A stretch of 56,447 nucleotides of DNA from Pantoea stewartii subsp. stewartii. GTDB lineage: Bacteria; Pseudomonadota; Gammaproteobacteria; Enterobacterales; Enterobacteriaceae. Positions 27,078-36,094 of this stretch are shown piece by piece. The stretch covers positions 1 through 56,447 of the forward strand of contig NZ_VZPF01000027.1 in the NCBI RefSeq assembly GCF_008801695.1. Direction: 5' to 3'. Each line of letters begins with the position of its first letter. The first letter of the stretch is position 1. The position numbers and the translations under genes were made by a program. Below the pieces are notes generated by a model. It made no database searches. It had not been told where the DNA came from and saw nothing but the letters and a program-made list of their open reading frames with translations.

Positions 27078-27475
27078 CCCACCACGGTGCCGCTGGAGGG
27101 GGCGTGCCAGACCGGAAAGCCATCGTGTTCCGTTGACCCGGCGCATGTGGTCCGTGCCTGCGGCGTCAATGCCCTTTTGCTTTCTCCACCGCGCGGGGAC
27201 ATTCTTTTGCCCCGCGCACACGGCTTGCCTGCCAGCCACAGGAACACTTAGCAAAAAATGTGAGTATTCACTTTCATCAGTACACTCTGTCATATGCCGT
27301 CTTTCACCCAATCCGGGCATGAATTTTCTGTCAATAAATTATGGACGAGGCCGATAATGACGATTATCGGAGGCAAAGGATATCCGACCGTTCACCCGTG
27401 GTGTGAACTGGCGTGCTATGCTGAATAAACCCTTAGCACCGCTCAAAAACATGATTACAATTCAGAGGTTATACG
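27078..27475. other. Gap between uxuA and the EAL gene with two hairpins
   Basis: There is no convincing gene in these 398 bp. A hairpin with arms GCGCGGGG (27191-27198) and CCCCGCGC (27210-27217) may end uxuA transcription. A second, perfect dyad CCGATAATGACGATTATCGG (27351-27370) lies about 105 bp before the EAL start and looks like a protein-binding site or leader hairpin. Confidence 0.45.
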
Positions 27476-29056
27476 GTGCCGCTGATTAAAGAAAAACCGG
27501 CCCATACCAGGCTACTTATCGTCTTTGCTGGCGTCCTGCCACTCCTTCTGGGACTGTTTTTTTGTGCCATTGATGCGCGTCAAACTGTGCGCGAGCAACA
27601 GATCAACACGGCAGCGACTTTACTGTCTCAGGCAGAAAAAATCAGCGACAACGCCTGGAGCATGATTGCCTGGCTTCGGCAGTACGAGGAGCAGCCCTGC
27701 GAGCAAATTGAACATGCATTGCGGCTTAACGGCACGCTTTATCCCTATTTTCGTGGCCTGGGCACGCTGGAAAACGACGTGATCACCTGCTCTTCGGCTT
27801 ACGGTAATAAACCCTCAACCCTGAAGGCGATGATTGGCGTAACGCCGCCGGTGGCGCGCAAAGACGGGTGGAGTTTGTCTCTGCGCGGCTCCTACAGCGT
27901 ACCCGACCGGCCCGCCGTCATCTTTGTGCGTAACCTTACCGCAGGCAGAGCCGTCTGGGTAATGGTGGAAGGGCAATATCTCATCGATTTTATGAGTGCG
28001 TTAGGGAGCACGCACGATTATCAGATCACGATGCGCTTCAGTGATGGTGCGTCAATTGTGTCAGGTGAACATGATTTTACCGGGGATACCGGGCCTTCTC
28101 CTCAACTTTATCGCGCCACGTCATCGCGCTATCCCATCAGCGTAACGCTACTGGCACCGGGCACAGAACGCATAAAAGCACTGAAACAGTTGTTGCTCCT
28201 GATTATGCCTTTTGCTTCCGTGTTTTCCGTTTTGTTGATGATTCTCACGGCATCATGGCTACGCCGGCGATTTTCATGGGCAGATGACATTCGTCGCGCC
28301 ATTCGTTCCGGGCAGTTCAGCGTGCACTATCAGCCCACCTACAGCTATGCGCTTAAACGCTGCACCGGCGCAGAAGCCCTTTTGCGCTGGACGCTGCCCA
28401 ATGGTGACAGCGTACGTCCCGATACCTTCATCAGCGCGGCGGAAGCCGAGGGAATGATCATTCCCGTTACCCGCCATTTAATGGATTTAATCGTTGAAGA
28501 CGCGCGGCAGTGGAAAACGAATCCCGGTTTTCATCTGGCAATTAACGTGGCCGCCGACCATCTTCAGCATCCAGACTTCGTCGATGAGATGCTGAGCTTC
28601 GCGGAAAAGATGGCAGTAACGGAATTCAATCTTACTCTGGAGCTGACCGAACGAAGCCTGATTAAGGAAGGTAACGTGGTGGCGGACAAACTGGAAAGAT
28701 TGCGTGCGGCGGGGATGAAAGTAGCGATTGATGACTTCGGAACCGGCCATTGCTCGCTCAGTTATCTGCAAACTTTCGCGCTGGACTATCTCAAAATCGA
28801 TCGGGGCTTTATTAATGCCATTGAATCACTGGATGGCGAAACGCCTGTGCTGGACGCCATTATCAGCCTGAGCCACAAGCTTAAGCTACAGGTATTAGGT
28901 GAAGGTGTTGAAACTGCACTGCAATTCCACTACCTGCAACAGCACGGCGTGAGCTTCGTGCAAGGCTATTTTTATGCCCGCCCTATGGAAAACAGCGCCT
29001 TCATTGCATGGATGGAAAAATATGGTCATTTGCCAGTGCCTCCTGAAGCGCTCTAG
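27476..29056 (+). CDS. CSS-motif EAL-domain cyclic-di-GMP phosphodiesterase
   Basis: The 526-residue protein starts at a GTG with an AGAGG ribosome site. It has an N-terminal membrane helix (LLIVFAGVLPLLLGLFFCA), a periplasmic CSS-motif sensor domain with ITCSSAYG near residue 104, a second membrane helix near residue 245 and a C-terminal EAL domain. Catalytic motifs are intact: AEALLRW, the INVAADHL asparagine, LELTER, IDDFGTGHCS and LKIDRGF. It should degrade c-di-GMP, with activity set by the thiol state of the CSS domain, as for E. coli PdeB/PdeC/PdeD-type enzymes. It has no linked diguanylate cyclase. Confidence 0.92.
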   Translation: MPLIKEKPAHTRLLIVFAGVLPLLLGLFFCAIDARQTVREQQINTAATLLSQAEKISDNAWSMIAWLRQYEEQPCEQIEHALRLNGTLYPYFRGLGTLENDVITCSSAYGNKPSTLKAMIGVTPPVARKDGWSLSLRGSYSVPDRPAVIFVRNLTAGRAVWVMVEGQYLIDFMSALGSTHDYQITMRFSDGASIVSGEHDFTGDTGPSPQLYRATSSRYPISVTLLAPGTERIKALKQLLLLIMPFASVFSVLLMILTASWLRRRFSWADDIRRAIRSGQFSVHYQPTYSYALKRCTGAEALLRWTLPNGDSVRPDTFISAAEAEGMIIPVTRHLMDLIVEDARQWKTNPGFHLAINVAADHLQHPDFVDEMLSFAEKMAVTEFNLTLELTERSLIKEGNVVADKLERLRAAGMKVAIDDFGTGHCSLSYLQTFALDYLKIDRGFINAIESLDGETPVLDAIISLSHKLKLQVLGEGVETALQFHYLQQHGVSFVQGYFYARPMENSAFIAWMEKYGHLPVPPEAL

Positions 29057-29144
29057 AGCACATCAGGTCACCATCGGATGACAACAGCACGAAATGATTT
29101 TGTAGGGATTTAGCGCCGTTTACGTGCCGCGCGCAATGCGACGG

Positions 29145-29474
29145 CTACCGTTTCTTCCTGCTGGCAGACAGGCCTTCACAGGGCCGACGGGTTCGCTGAC
29201 TTAGCCGCTGTAGCGTTGGCACCGACTGCTGGAGTAACTGCTGGCATTCTTCATATGCCGAGCACTGCTTTCCCGTTGTCGTCGACGTGATAAGCGTTTC
29301 GCTCAGCTTCGTCAGTCGGTTTATCCAGCGTTTCCCCCGACAGCGAAACCAACCCGGCGCAGAGTCCATCTGTGTCCTCTCGCCGCGCTGCCTGTCAGCG
29401 GACAACATGGTGGCAGGATAGATTAATTTTTTTTCCACACTATCGATGAGCGCCACCCAGGGATTTTGGCTCAT
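29145..29474 (-). CDS. Hypothetical protein, 109 residues
   Basis: I do not recognise this protein. The ATG at 29474 has a strong AAGGAGG 7-8 nt upstream, which is the main reason to call it. The sequence begins MSQNPWVALIDSVEKKLIYP, is basic, and ends with a cluster of arginines and lysines. No membrane segment or signal peptide is visible. It is convergent with the EAL gene and divergent from proP. Confidence 0.55.
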   Translation of the reverse strand: MSQNPWVALIDSVEKKLIYPATMLSADRQRGERTQMDSAPGWFRCRGKRWINRLTKLSETLITSTTTGKQCSAYEECQQLLQQSVPTLQRLSQRTRRPCEGLSASRKKR

Positions 29475-29913
29475 GGCGATATCCTCCTTGACAATTTCTA
29501 TCCAAATCAAGGGGGATGAGTATTACTGAAAGTAATTGATTAGGCAATCCTCAACGATCGATACGAAAAATCATAAGTAATTTTAACCTGTAATGCGTCA
29601 GAGCGCGTTTTCACTTGCGATCGGCACGTATAGTTACCAGGCAAACGCGTTCGCCTGCTTCTTTTTTTAGCCAGCAAGACTGGTGTAAACACAAGGCAGA
29701 GTTGGTCACTTTCAGGCCAAACATGACAAATATCACACAAAAACGTTATACTCTGCGGTCGATGAAATGAATCACGGCAGTTTTCGTTGTATTTATACGT
29801 CGACAGATAATGCTGTTTTACGGCTATGCTTAAATTTCCTCAACGCAGCGGTCTGAACGCTGTGGTCGGTTCGCGCCGTTGAGGACTTTCATGTTCCATT
29901 ACAGGGTAATTCT
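29475..29913 (+). promoter_or_regulatory. Upstream control region of proP
   Basis: This 439-bp gap precedes proP. A sigma-70-type promoter candidate has ATGACA and TATACT separated by 18 bp (about 29722-29751). E. coli proP has an osmotically controlled P1 and a sigma-S/Fis-dependent P2, and this promoter sits at a comparable distance. No convincing gene is present. Confidence 0.5.
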
Positions 29914-31419
29914 ATGAAATTGCGTAGGAAGCGTGTAAAACCGATTGGGATCGATGATGTGACCATCATTGATGATGCCCGTTTACGAAAAGCCATTACC
30001 GCCGCGTCGTTGGGTAACGCCATGGAGTGGTTTGATTTTGGTGTTTATGGCTTTGTGGCTTATGCCTTAGGTAAAGTCTTTTTCCCGGATGCCTCACCAG
30101 GCATTCAAATGATTGCCGCCCTGGCAACGTTCTCTGTTCCTTTTCTGATTCGTCCTCTGGGTGGCCTGTTCTTCGGCATGCTGGGTGATAAATATGGTCG
30201 TCAGAAAATACTGTCCATTACCATTGTCATTATGTCGGTCAGTACGTTCTGTATTGGTCTGATTCCCTCTTACGCCTCCATCGGCATCTGGGCACCGATT
30301 TTGCTGCTGTTGGCCAAAATGGCGCAGGGCTTTTCCGTGGGCGGGGAATATACCGGCGCATCGATTTTCGTGGCGGAGTATTCACCGGACCGCAAACGTG
30401 GCTTTATGGGAAGCTGGCTCGACTTCGGTTCTATTGCCGGTTTTGTACTGGGTGCGGGCGTTGTCGTCCTGATCTCGACCATTATTGGCGAAGAGAACTT
30501 CCTTGAGTGGGGCTGGCGTCTTCCTTTCTTCCTGGCCTTGCCGTTGGGCATTATTGGTTTATATCTGCGTCATGCGCTGGAAGAAACGCCAGCATTCCAG
30601 CAGCACGTTGATAAGCTGGAACAGGGGGATCGCGAAGGCCTGCGTGATGGTCCGAAAGTCTCTTTCAAAGAGATCGCCACCAAACACTGGCGCAGCCTGT
30701 TAGCCTGTATCGGCCTGGTCATTGCGACCAACGTGACCTACTACATGCTGCTCACCTACATGCCAAGTTATCTGTCACACAACCTGCATTACTCAGAAGA
30801 TCATGGCGTGCTGATCATCATCGCCATCATGATGGGGATGCTGTTTGTGCAGCCGGTAATGGGCATGCTGAGCGACCGTTTTGGCCGCCGTCCGTTTGTG
30901 ATTCTGGGCAGTATTGCGTTGATGGTTTTTGCTATTCCCGCCTTTATGATGATCAACAGCGGCGTGCTGGGAATGATTTTTGCCGGACTGCTACTACTGG
31001 CGGTAATCCTGAATGCCTTTACGGGTGTGATGGCATCCTCTCTGCCTGCAATGTTCCCTACGCATATTCGTTATAGCGCCTTAGCCAGCGCCTTCAATAT
31101 TTCGGTATTGATTGCCGGTCTGACGCCAACGGCCGCGGCCTGGCTGGTCGAAGCGACCAACAACCTCTACATGCCCGCGTACTATCTGATGGTCGTGGCG
31201 GTGGTCGGTCTGATTACCGGTCTTTACATGAAAGAGACCGCGAATAAGCCGCTGAAAGGGGCGACGCCTGCCGCATCAGATTTAGAAGAGGCGCGCGAAA
31301 TCCTTCAGGAACACCACGATAACATCGAACAGAAAATCGAAGATATCGACGCAGAAATTGCCCGTCTCGAAGCGAAACGTAAAAATCTGGTGCAGCAGCA
31401 CCCGGACATTAACGAGTAA
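29914..31419 (+). CDS. proP: Proline/betaine:H+ symporter ProP
   Basis: The 501-residue MFS transporter senses osmolality and imports proline, glycine betaine and ectoine. It has 12 membrane helices and the MFS motif GDKYGRQ (about residue 92). A C-terminal coiled coil follows (about residues 450-495, from EEAREILQEHHDNIEQKIED), needed in E. coli ProP for osmosensing. The sequence matches E. coli ProP throughout, with the N-terminus MKLRRKRVKPIG. It is followed by a strong terminator. Confidence 0.97.
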   Translation: MKLRRKRVKPIGIDDVTIIDDARLRKAITAASLGNAMEWFDFGVYGFVAYALGKVFFPDASPGIQMIAALATFSVPFLIRPLGGLFFGMLGDKYGRQKILSITIVIMSVSTFCIGLIPSYASIGIWAPILLLLAKMAQGFSVGGEYTGASIFVAEYSPDRKRGFMGSWLDFGSIAGFVLGAGVVVLISTIIGEENFLEWGWRLPFFLALPLGIIGLYLRHALEETPAFQQHVDKLEQGDREGLRDGPKVSFKEIATKHWRSLLACIGLVIATNVTYYMLLTYMPSYLSHNLHYSEDHGVLIIIAIMMGMLFVQPVMGMLSDRFGRRPFVILGSIALMVFAIPAFMMINSGVLGMIFAGLLLLAVILNAFTGVMASSLPAMFPTHIRYSALASAFNISVLIAGLTPTAAAWLVEATNNLYMPAYYLMVVAVVGLITGLYMKETANKPLKGATPAASDLEEAREILQEHHDNIEQKIEDIDAEIARLEAKRKNLVQQHPDINE

Positions 31420-31427
31420 GCTCCCCC

Positions 31428-31458
31428 GTCTCCCGCCTTGTGGCGGGAGACGTTTTAT
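31428..31458 (+). terminator. Terminator of proP
   Basis: GTCTCCCGCC (31428-31437) and GGCGGGAGAC (31442-31451) form a perfect 10-bp stem with loop TTGT, followed by GTTTTATT. It is a typical Rho-independent terminator. Confidence 0.9.
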
Positions 31459-31547
31459 TCTCTCAGCGCACCGCACACAAACCTTCATCGCCTGCTCTTA
31501 ATCGGAGTAGACTGTCCGTCTTATTTGAATTAGCTACGTGAGTAACT

Positions 31548-32525
31548 ATGTCTGATTTTTCCCTTACCCAACGTCCCAGAAGATTGCGCGCCAGCGCATC
31601 CATGCGTGCAATGTTTCAGGAGTCCACCCTCAGTATCAACGACCTGGCTTTACCCATTTTTGTTGAGGAAGGCGTTGATGACTATAAAGACATTCAGGCT
31701 ATGCCAGGCGTAAGGCGTATCCCGGAAAAACGTCTGGCCCACGAGATTGAACGTATCGCCAGGGCAGGCATCCGCTCCGTGATGACCTTCGGGATTTCTC
31801 ATCATACCGACGCGACCGGCAGCGATGCCTGGAATGAAAACGGCCTGGTCGCACGGATGTCGCGCATTTGCAAAGATACCGTGCCTGAAATGATTGTGAT
31901 GTCGGATACCTGCTTCTGTGAATACACCAGCCACGGCCACTGCGGCGTGCTGTGCGATCACGGCGTGGATAACGACGCAACCCTTATCAACCTGGGTAAG
32001 CAGGCCGTTGTCGCGGCAGCGGCAGGCGCTGACTTTATCGCGCCCTCGGCCGCGATGGATGGTCAGGTGCAGGCTATCCGCCAGGCACTGGATGCTGCGG
32101 GCTTTACGCAAACGGCGATTATGTCTTATTCCACCAAATTTGCGTCATCCTTCTACGGCCCGTTCCGTGAAGCCGCCGGAACCGCGCTGAAAGGCGATCG
32201 CAAAACGTATCAGATGAACCCCATGAATCGCCGCGAGGCCATTCGCGAATCACTGATTGATGCCGCCGAAGGTGCCGATTCGCTGATGGTGAAACCGGCT
32301 GGCGCCTATCTGGACATCCTGCGCGACATTCGTGAACGCACTGAGCTTCCCCTGGCGGCTTATCAGGTCAGCGGTGAATATGCGATGATTAAATTTGCCG
32401 CGCAGGCCGGCGCGATTGATGAACGTAACGTGGTGCTTGAGAGCCTGGGGGCCATTAAACGTGCGGGTGCCGATCTGATCTTCAGTTATTTTGCGCTCGA
32501 CCTGGCGGAGCAAAATCTGCTGTAG
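31548..32525 (+). CDS. hemB: Porphobilinogen synthase (delta-aminolevulinate dehydratase) HemB
   Basis: This 325-residue enzyme condenses two 5-aminolevulinate molecules into porphobilinogen in tetrapyrrole synthesis. The zinc ligands are the cysteines of [12 protein letters not shown] (about residues 120-131), and the Schiff-base lysines are in SYSTKFAS and MVKPAGAY. Length fits the E. coli protein (324). Its position beside proP differs from E. coli, where hemB lies far away near ddlA, so it is either a relocated gene or a paralogue. Confidence 0.96.
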   Translation: MSDFSLTQRPRRLRASASMRAMFQESTLSINDLALPIFVEEGVDDYKDIQAMPGVRRIPEKRLAHEIERIARAGIRSVMTFGISHHTDATGSDAWNENGLVARMSRICKDTVPEMIVMSDTCFCEYTSHGHCGVLCDHGVDNDATLINLGKQAVVAAAAGADFIAPSAAMDGQVQAIRQALDAAGFTQTAIMSYSTKFASSFYGPFREAAGTALKGDRKTYQMNPMNRREAIRESLIDAAEGADSLMVKPAGAYLDILRDIRERTELPLAAYQVSGEYAMIKFAAQAGAIDERNVVLESLGAIKRAGADLIFSYFALDLAEQNLL

Positions 32526-32533
32526 GCAGTCGT

Positions 32534-32574
32534 TCTCTGCGATGCGACAACGTGTCGCAGAGAGGCCTGTTTTA
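32534..32574 (+). terminator. Hairpin terminator of hemB
   Basis: TCTCTGCGA (32534-32542) and TCGCAGAGA (32555-32563) pair as a 9-bp stem; the loop contains a competing TGCGAC/GTCGCA dyad. TGTTTTAAC follows. Confidence 0.7.
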
Positions 32575-32811
32575 ACTTTGCTCAGGGTGACATTTTACTT
32601 GCGGCATGGTAACGTTATGTAATAGTACCACAAAGTCACCCCTCCCACCTTTGCAACAAATAATATACATATCACGCATAAATATAATTGCTCATCATGT
32701 TATTTCACATTCCTGGAAATAACCATGCACTTCCTTGAGAATCTTTACGTAACCCCTATTTTGAGAAACATATGTTAATTTAAAATCATCCTCATTATTT
32801 AAGGGGGTGTT

Positions 32812-33288
32812 ATGAATGAGAACAAATACAATGAGAGCGTAATTATTTTTGTTACTGAATGGATTAATGAAAATCTCGATCAGCGATTAAGCATTGATGA
32901 TATTGCGGAAAAGGCGGGCTATTCAAAATGGTATCTGCAGAAGTTATTTTCCCGCTATAACGATGAAACGCTTGCACGCTATATTCGCAAGAAGAAATTA
33001 ATATCCTGTATTAACGATCTCAAAAACAGCCGTACACCTATTATCAATCTGGCCGTTAAATACCATTTTGAAAGCCAACAATCTTTTACGCGCTCGCTTA
33101 AACAGATGATGGGCTGTACGCCCAGCGTTTGCCGCAAAAGACAAATGAAAGGGGGAACGGACAGCGCCACGTCCACCGGTGCGCATCCCTGTAGTCTCTG
33201 CATACGGACGCCGAAAAAGGCAAAAAAGCCGGTTTACAGCGGAATAAATGACACCCGGAGCAGCGGCGATTTAGTCCGCTTTTTTTAA
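32812..33288 (+). CDS. AraC/XylS-family regulator of the MarA/SoxS/RamA type
   Basis: The first 105 residues are a stand-alone AraC DNA-binding domain with two helix-turn-helix units: LSIDDIAEKAGYSKWYLQKLF, and the second near INLAVKYHFESQQSFTRSLK. These resemble RamA and SoxS, which activate efflux and stress genes. The protein is 158 residues against 107-113 for those regulators. The extra 45-residue tail is basic and low in conservation, and a Rho-independent terminator lies inside its last codons (33261-33286), so the reading frame may have been extended by loss of an earlier stop. An AGGGGG ribosome site precedes the ATG. Confidence 0.82.
   Translation: MNENKYNESVIIFVTEWINENLDQRLSIDDIAEKAGYSKWYLQKLFSRYNDETLARYIRKKKLISCINDLKNSRTPIINLAVKYHFESQQSFTRSLKQMMGCTPSVCRKRQMKGGTDSATSTGAHPCSLCIRTPKKAKKPVYSGINDTRSSGDLVRFF
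33261..33286 (+). terminator. Terminator overlapping the 3' end of the AraC-type gene
   Basis: AGCGG (33262-33266) pairs with CCGCT (33276-33280) around a 9-nt loop, followed by TTTTTT (33281-33286). The hairpin falls before the annotated stop codon of the regulator. Confidence 0.55.
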
Positions 33289-33297
33289 ATACAGGCG

Positions 33298-33954
33298 TTA
33301 CTCGTCCGGCTTATAATATTGCACGCCAATCTGAATTCGCTCTCGCCCGTTGGCAACACGATGACGATTGGTATCGCGTAATGAGTAAATACATCCGCAG
33401 TACTCTTGCTGATAAAAGCTTTCGCGCTTACTGATTTCGATCATACGCGCCGAGCCGCCGCCTTTGCGCCAGTTAAATTCCCAGTAGGTCAAATCGGGAT
33501 ATTTTGCCGCCGCACGGACACCGCAGTCATTAATCTGCTGCATGTTCTTCCATCGGGAAATCCCCAGACAACTGGTGATAACAGGAAAACCATTTTCATG
33601 CGCATAGAGCGCCGTACGCTCAAAACGCATATCGAAGCACATGGTGCATCGCTCACCACGCTCAGGCTCCCATTCCATGCCTTTGGCCCGTTTAAACCAG
33701 TCATCACGATCGTAATCTGCATCGACAAAAGGCACATTAAACTTTTCAGCAAAGCGGATATTCTCCTCTTTACGCAGTTCGTACTCTTTAAGCGGATGAA
33801 TATTCGGGTTATAGAAATAGATCGTGTATTCAATGCCGGAGGCCAGCATGGCTTCCATGACTTCCCCTGAACAGGGCGCACAGCAGGAGTGCAGAAGCAC
33901 TTTTTTGTGTCCACCGGGCAACGGTAGCGGTTGACGCTGATAGGGCTGAGACAT
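33298..33954 (-). CDS. queH: Epoxyqueuosine reductase QueH
   Basis: This protein of about 218 residues belongs to the DUF208/QueH family, a non-orthologous replacement for the cobalamin-dependent QueG in the last step of queuosine synthesis. Metal and Fe-S ligands are visible: HSCCAPCSG near the N-terminus, RCTMCFDMR in the centre, and YCGC near residue 185. The ATG at 33954 is chosen over a TTG 12 nt upstream because it has an AAGG ribosome site. The YhhQ precursor transporter lies elsewhere in the window. Confidence 0.92.
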   Translation of the reverse strand: MSQPYQRQPLPLPGGHKKVLLHSCCAPCSGEVMEAMLASGIEYTIYFYNPNIHPLKEYELRKEENIRFAEKFNVPFVDADYDRDDWFKRAKGMEWEPERGERCTMCFDMRFERTALYAHENGFPVITSCLGISRWKNMQQINDCGVRAAAKYPDLTYWEFNWRKGGGSARMIEISKRESFYQQEYCGCIYSLRDTNRHRVANGRERIQIGVQYYKPDE

Positions 33955-34078
33955 AAGCACCTTCAATCAATGAAATAAAAAAGGCAGTGTAATGCCGGGA
34001 CAGGTCTGTTGCAAAACTTCAGTGTATCGGATCGCCCCTGCCTGTAGTGAAGGCCTGAGGGCGAATTCCTTTACGCCA

Positions 34079-34759
34079 TTACCATTGCAGCGTTTTTCCC
34101 GCGTAGTCCACATAGTGGTGACCACCGCGCCCCTGAAACATCGTCAACTGCGTGAAGATCCCTTCCGCGCTTTTTTCAGCCGTAAGGGGGGCCTTATCGC
34201 CGCCCATATCCGTTTTCACCCGGCCGGGATGCAGCGTTAACAGCGTGCCATTCTGCGCTTCTACCCCTCTGGCAAGGGAACGGGTCAACATATTGAGCGC
34301 CGCTTTACTGGCCGAATACAGAGGAGCGTCCGCGCTGCGGTTCTCATTCAGGCTGGCAAGCTGCGAAGACGTTAACGCAATCACGCCCTTTTGCTGATTC
34401 AGCAACGGCAGCAAAATCTCAGCGCAACGTACCGGCGCGGCGGCATTGGTCGGGAACAGCTGCATCAGTTCGCTGTCATCCGTCTCGGCCAACTTTTGAT
34501 GCGCTGGCCCGTAAACGCCTGCATTAATCAAAATGGCGTCATAAGGCTCTCCACTCAGCTGGACCGCAACGTGTTTAACCGCGTCGGTATCCGTTATATC
34601 CACTTGATGCCAGTCAACCTCAGGGGGCTCGCCTTGTGGCGGAATAGCACTGCGGTATGTGGCCGTCACCTGCCAGTGATGGGCTACAAACGCGTTAACC
34701 ACGGCAAGTCCGATGCCGCGCGACGCGCCGATAACTAAGATTTTCCCCTGATGAGCCAT
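34079..34759 (-). CDS. Short-chain dehydrogenase/reductase family protein
   Basis: This 226-residue classical SDR has the cofactor motif GASRGIG (residues 11-17), the NAG motif (INAGVYG) and the catalytic tetrad residues in SSQ and YSASKAA (tyrosine near 148, lysine 152). The substrate is unknown. It is a monocistronic gene between queH and the membrane protein gene. Confidence 0.88.
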   Translation of the reverse strand: MAHQGKILVIGASRGIGLAVVNAFVAHHWQVTATYRSAIPPQGEPPEVDWHQVDITDTDAVKHVAVQLSGEPYDAILINAGVYGPAHQKLAETDDSELMQLFPTNAAAPVRCAEILLPLLNQQKGVIALTSSQLASLNENRSADAPLYSASKAALNMLTRSLARGVEAQNGTLLTLHPGRVKTDMGGDKAPLTAEKSAEGIFTQLTMFQGRGGHHYVDYAGKTLQW

Positions 34760-34891
34760 AGGATTGTCCTCGTTGATGAAGTCAGTAAGCAGAGTAGAGG
34801 CGGGTTAGCGCACGCACTGCATTATACAGGCTGTTTTGTGCGGATACCGCCGCTCCGACCCTGCTGTGTGTCCTGATACGCCCTGCCTGGG

Positions 34892-35713
34892 TTATTCAAT
34901 CTGCTGATCAGGCGGCGAAGATTTGTTGCCATCCCGGCTCTTTTCCACACTCTGCGGATGATCTTCCCCCATTGCCAGGGCTGTCGCGCTGGCGGGATCG
35001 AACAATGAGAAGCTCTCGATCTGGTCCAGCATGATCACTTTGCGAAACGCCATGGCATTTTTGGGTTCTGAATCCAGCGTGATGCCGTGCTCGGCGTACC
35101 AGCTACTGTAATTATGTTCGACCGCCAGCTTTAATGTATGGCTGTCGCGATAACCGCTCAGCATCGGAATGAGCACGATATTGGCGGTGCTTTCATATTC
35201 AAAAGTTGCCGCATGCACCATGCCTATGTAGATGCGTCGCGATTTTAGCGTGATCCATGCCAGCTCCCCCTCCTCCATGCACTGGAAAAGCATCTGCTCG
35301 ACGCCGTTAGAACGGGAGAGTTTTTGATAGAGGTCTTTTCGGCCAGAGACATTAAGCCGTGCGCTGCCCGCCCAGTTCGAGCGATAAAGGCAAAACAGAA
35401 TGGCGAAGGTCAGCATAATGACTACCGGTGCCTGAATACCTAAAAAGCTCCAGTTCATAAACTTCATTTGCAGCTGAAGATGATCGCCGGGGAAAATATA
35501 AAGCGCGTTAGAAACGGAGGAAATAATAAATAAGACAAACCAAATAAATGCGGTGGCAAAAACCCCCTGAAGCACGAATATACAACCGTATAACGCCACC
35601 AGAAAATAGACATCCCAGCCTGAGGTACGGCGCATTTTGAAACGGCTGGAAAGATCCCGACTGGTGTACCAGTAACCACTTACCATCAATACCATAAAAA
35701 TCGCGGTACCCAC
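34892..35713 (-). CDS. Uncharacterised inner-membrane protein
   Basis: I do not recognise a function. The 273-residue protein starts at GTG 35713. It has about four hydrophobic segments in the first 115 residues (TAIFMVLMVSGYWY; VYFLVALYGCIFVLQ; FIWFVLFIISSV; VVIMLTFAILFCLY). A soluble C-terminal domain contains AWITLKSRRIYIGMVH and IVLIPMLSGYRD, a beta-rich pattern seen in uncharacterised membrane proteins. It is the second gene of a two-gene unit: the upstream 65-codon gene ends 1 bp before this start, and its last codons carry an AAAGGAG ribosome site. The upstream gene is split by a MITE. Confidence 0.75.
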   Translation of the reverse strand: MGTAIFMVLMVSGYWYTSRDLSSRFKMRRTSGWDVYFLVALYGCIFVLQGVFATAFIWFVLFIISSVSNALYIFPGDHLQLQMKFMNWSFLGIQAPVVIMLTFAILFCLYRSNWAGSARLNVSGRKDLYQKLSRSNGVEQMLFQCMEEGELAWITLKSRRIYIGMVHAATFEYESTANIVLIPMLSGYRDSHTLKLAVEHNYSSWYAEHGITLDSEPKNAMAFRKVIMLDQIESFSLFDPASATALAMGEDHPQSVEKSRDGNKSSPPDQQIE

Positions 35714-35714
35714 C

Positions 35715-36094
35715 TCAGACTCCTTTTAAGCTATTGACGTGCCGGTTGAAATCCTCCTTTACTTCCTCACTGAGGATATTGACCGCGGCGTTACCGTTTT
35801 CATCGATAATAATGCGCTCACCATCGGCAATGGAGTCGTTTATGTCCTGGCGGCTCATTATCTGGAGGAATTTATCCGGGCTGGGGCTTTGTTGAATAAA
35901 TGGATTTTATGCTGTGGTACTATGAAAACGGTTGTTTCAGATAACATAAAATCAATGCATTACATGCTTGCGTATGACGGTGTTCTGTCTGGCATCAGCG
36001 TTTTCTACCAAAACAGTGCAGACAAAACAGAATGATTACCTATTATTCAACAAAGCCCCGGGCTGGCGAACAAGGAACGAACAAAGCTGATCAT
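35715..36094 (-). pseudogene. 65-codon small gene disrupted by MITE insertion
   Basis: Removing the 173-bp element and one target copy restores an open frame on the minus strand from ATG 36094 to TGA 35715, encoding MISFVRSLFASPDKFLQIMS and 45 further residues. The restored frame reads straight through the join (FASPDKF). With the element present, translation meets a TGA eight codons... within the element's terminal repeat, after about 15 residues. Neither function nor homology is recognised. Its stop lies 1 bp before the downstream membrane-protein start, so the two genes were probably coupled. Confidence 0.7.
35885..36057. mobile_element. 173-bp IS903-type MITE with 9-bp target duplication
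   Basis: The element starts GGCTTTGTTGAATAA and ends with its exact complement TTATTCAACAAAGCC, the terminal inverted repeat of the IS903 group of the IS5 family. The flanks at 35876-35884 and 36058-36066 are both CCGGGCTGG, a perfect 9-bp target duplication, the size produced by IS903. The 143 bp between the ends encode no transposase. It can move only if a relative supplies transposase in trans. It sits inside a small gene. Confidence 0.92.
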
